Both the position numbers and the translations under genes were made by a program. The notes beneath the pieces were generated by a model. It saw only the letters and a list, made by a program, of their open reading frames with translations. It made no database searches and was not told the DNA's origin. A stretch of 5,863 nt of DNA from RUG11237 sp045126515 (lineage in GTDB: Bacteria > Bacillota > Clostridia > Lachnospirales > Lachnospiraceae), in assembly GCA_045126515.1 (NCBI GenBank), contig JBGVOM010000039.1, forward strand, positions 1 through 5,863, given 5' to 3'. Within the stretch, counting starts at the first letter, position 1. Every line of letters starts with the position of its first letter. Below are positions 5,312-5,863 of the stretch, in pieces.

Positions 5312-5863
5312 TATACCTAATGATTTTAATATAACATCATATGACGGCATGTCAGGTATCAAAATAAAGTATCCGTTAATAGCAATATCATCCCCGAACT
5401 CTGTTTCAATTAACAATGCTTTATCCCCCAATTTTCCAAATTCAATCGCCGGAACGCTTAAAATCGCTGCTGCCATATCTACCGTAAGATATGGAACTGA
5501 AGCATTAATATAAAGCCCTGTAAGTCCTGCCAGTGAAGAAAGATATGCTCCCGTGATAATATTTCCGATTTCCTGTAATGCAGAACTATCCATTTCATTG
5601 AAAGAATCCATACAAGCCGGATCTCTGCCCATTAGATGATTTACCAATATATGAGCTGACTGTTCTTCTAACATAAACATCATACTTCCGCTAATATCGC
5701 CTTCCAAAAACAAATAGATACCAACAACAATTTCTTCCTCACCACAAATAGCCCCCACCAGTTTATTAAATTCCAACAATTCTACCTTAGGGACACGCAT
5801 GTCCAGCTTCATATTCAGAAGCTGGGCAAGCGCTGTTGTTGCATTTCCTGCACCAATATTTCC
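5309..5863 (-). CDS. cheC: CheC, CheY-P phosphatase (5' end outside window)
   Basis: CheC dephosphorylates CheY-P and binds CheD to control its deamidase activity. The reading frame stays open upstream of the ATG at 5812 to the window edge. Those 17 extra codons begin GNIGAGNATTAL, the hallmark CheC first active-site segment, so 5812 is an internal Met and the true start lies beyond 5863. CheC carries two copies of the signature (S/D)-x3-E-x2-N-x22-P. In site 1 the Asn (second visible residue) and the Pro 23 residues later (in RVPKV) are present, while its Ser/Asp and Glu fall outside the window. Site 2 is complete: counted from the internal Met, S77, E81, N84 and P107. Having both sites fits a B. 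subtilis-type CheC rather than single-site relatives such as CheX or FliY. It ends with a family-typical LIPDMPSYDVILKSLGI tail. The stop TAA overlaps the cheD ribosome-binding site, so the two genes are probably translationally coupled. Confidence 0.95.
   Translation of the reverse strand, partial: GNIGAGNATTALAQLLNMKLDMRVPKVELLEFNKLVGAICGEEEIVVGIYLFLEGDISGSMMFMLEEQSAHILVNHLMGRDPACMDSFNEMDSSALQEIGNIITGAYLSSLAGLTGLYINASVPYLTVDMAAAILSVPAIEFGKLGDKALLIETEFGDDIAINGYFILIPDMPSYDVILKSLGI

Overview
The window is a low-G+C stretch in which every supported gene lies on the minus strand, so the transcript runs from high to low coordinates. It is the distal part of a flagellar/chemotaxis (fla/che) operon of the Bacillota type. 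cheC, cheD, a WhiG/FliA-type sigma-28 gene, a FapA gene and a DUF6115 gene in this order suggest a motile gut-type Clostridia, most likely Lachnospiraceae (Roseburia/Eubacterium rectale/Butyrivibrio-like). That placement is inference from gene content and remembered gene order, not from a search.

Layout in transcription order: cheC (5863-5309, 5' end outside the window); cheD (5295-4804), whose Shine-Dalgarno overlaps the cheC stop; a 99-nt gap with two abutting stem-loops; a 104-aa two-helix membrane protein of unknown function (4704-4390); fliA/sigD (4355-3582); fapA (3555-1954); a 107-aa lysine-rich hypothetical protein (1909-1586); a 300-aa membrane-anchored coiled-coil protein with a C-terminal DUF6115 helix-turn-helix (1574-672); a well-formed intrinsic terminator (645-609); and a 188-aa membrane-anchored protein with a Pro/Thr/Glu repeat stalk and a C-terminal MltG/YceG-like LysM-type domain (579-13).

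How they work together: CheC and CheD form the adaptation pair, in which CheD deamidates receptors and CheC is a CheY-P phosphatase that binds CheD. FliA is the late-flagellar sigma factor. FapA is a family linked to flagellar assembly. The three genes after fliA (fapA, 107-aa, DUF6115) are tightly spaced and end at the terminator, so they look like the tail of the operon. The MltG-like gene follows the terminator and may be expressed by read-through or be a separate envelope gene.

The genes belong to known families or conserved hypotheticals, and I see no mobile element, CRISPR array, tRNA, rRNA or defence system. The less explained parts are the unknown small proteins, the tandem coding repeat, and a set of stem-loops at gene junctions around fliA that could tune sigma-factor dosage after transcription.
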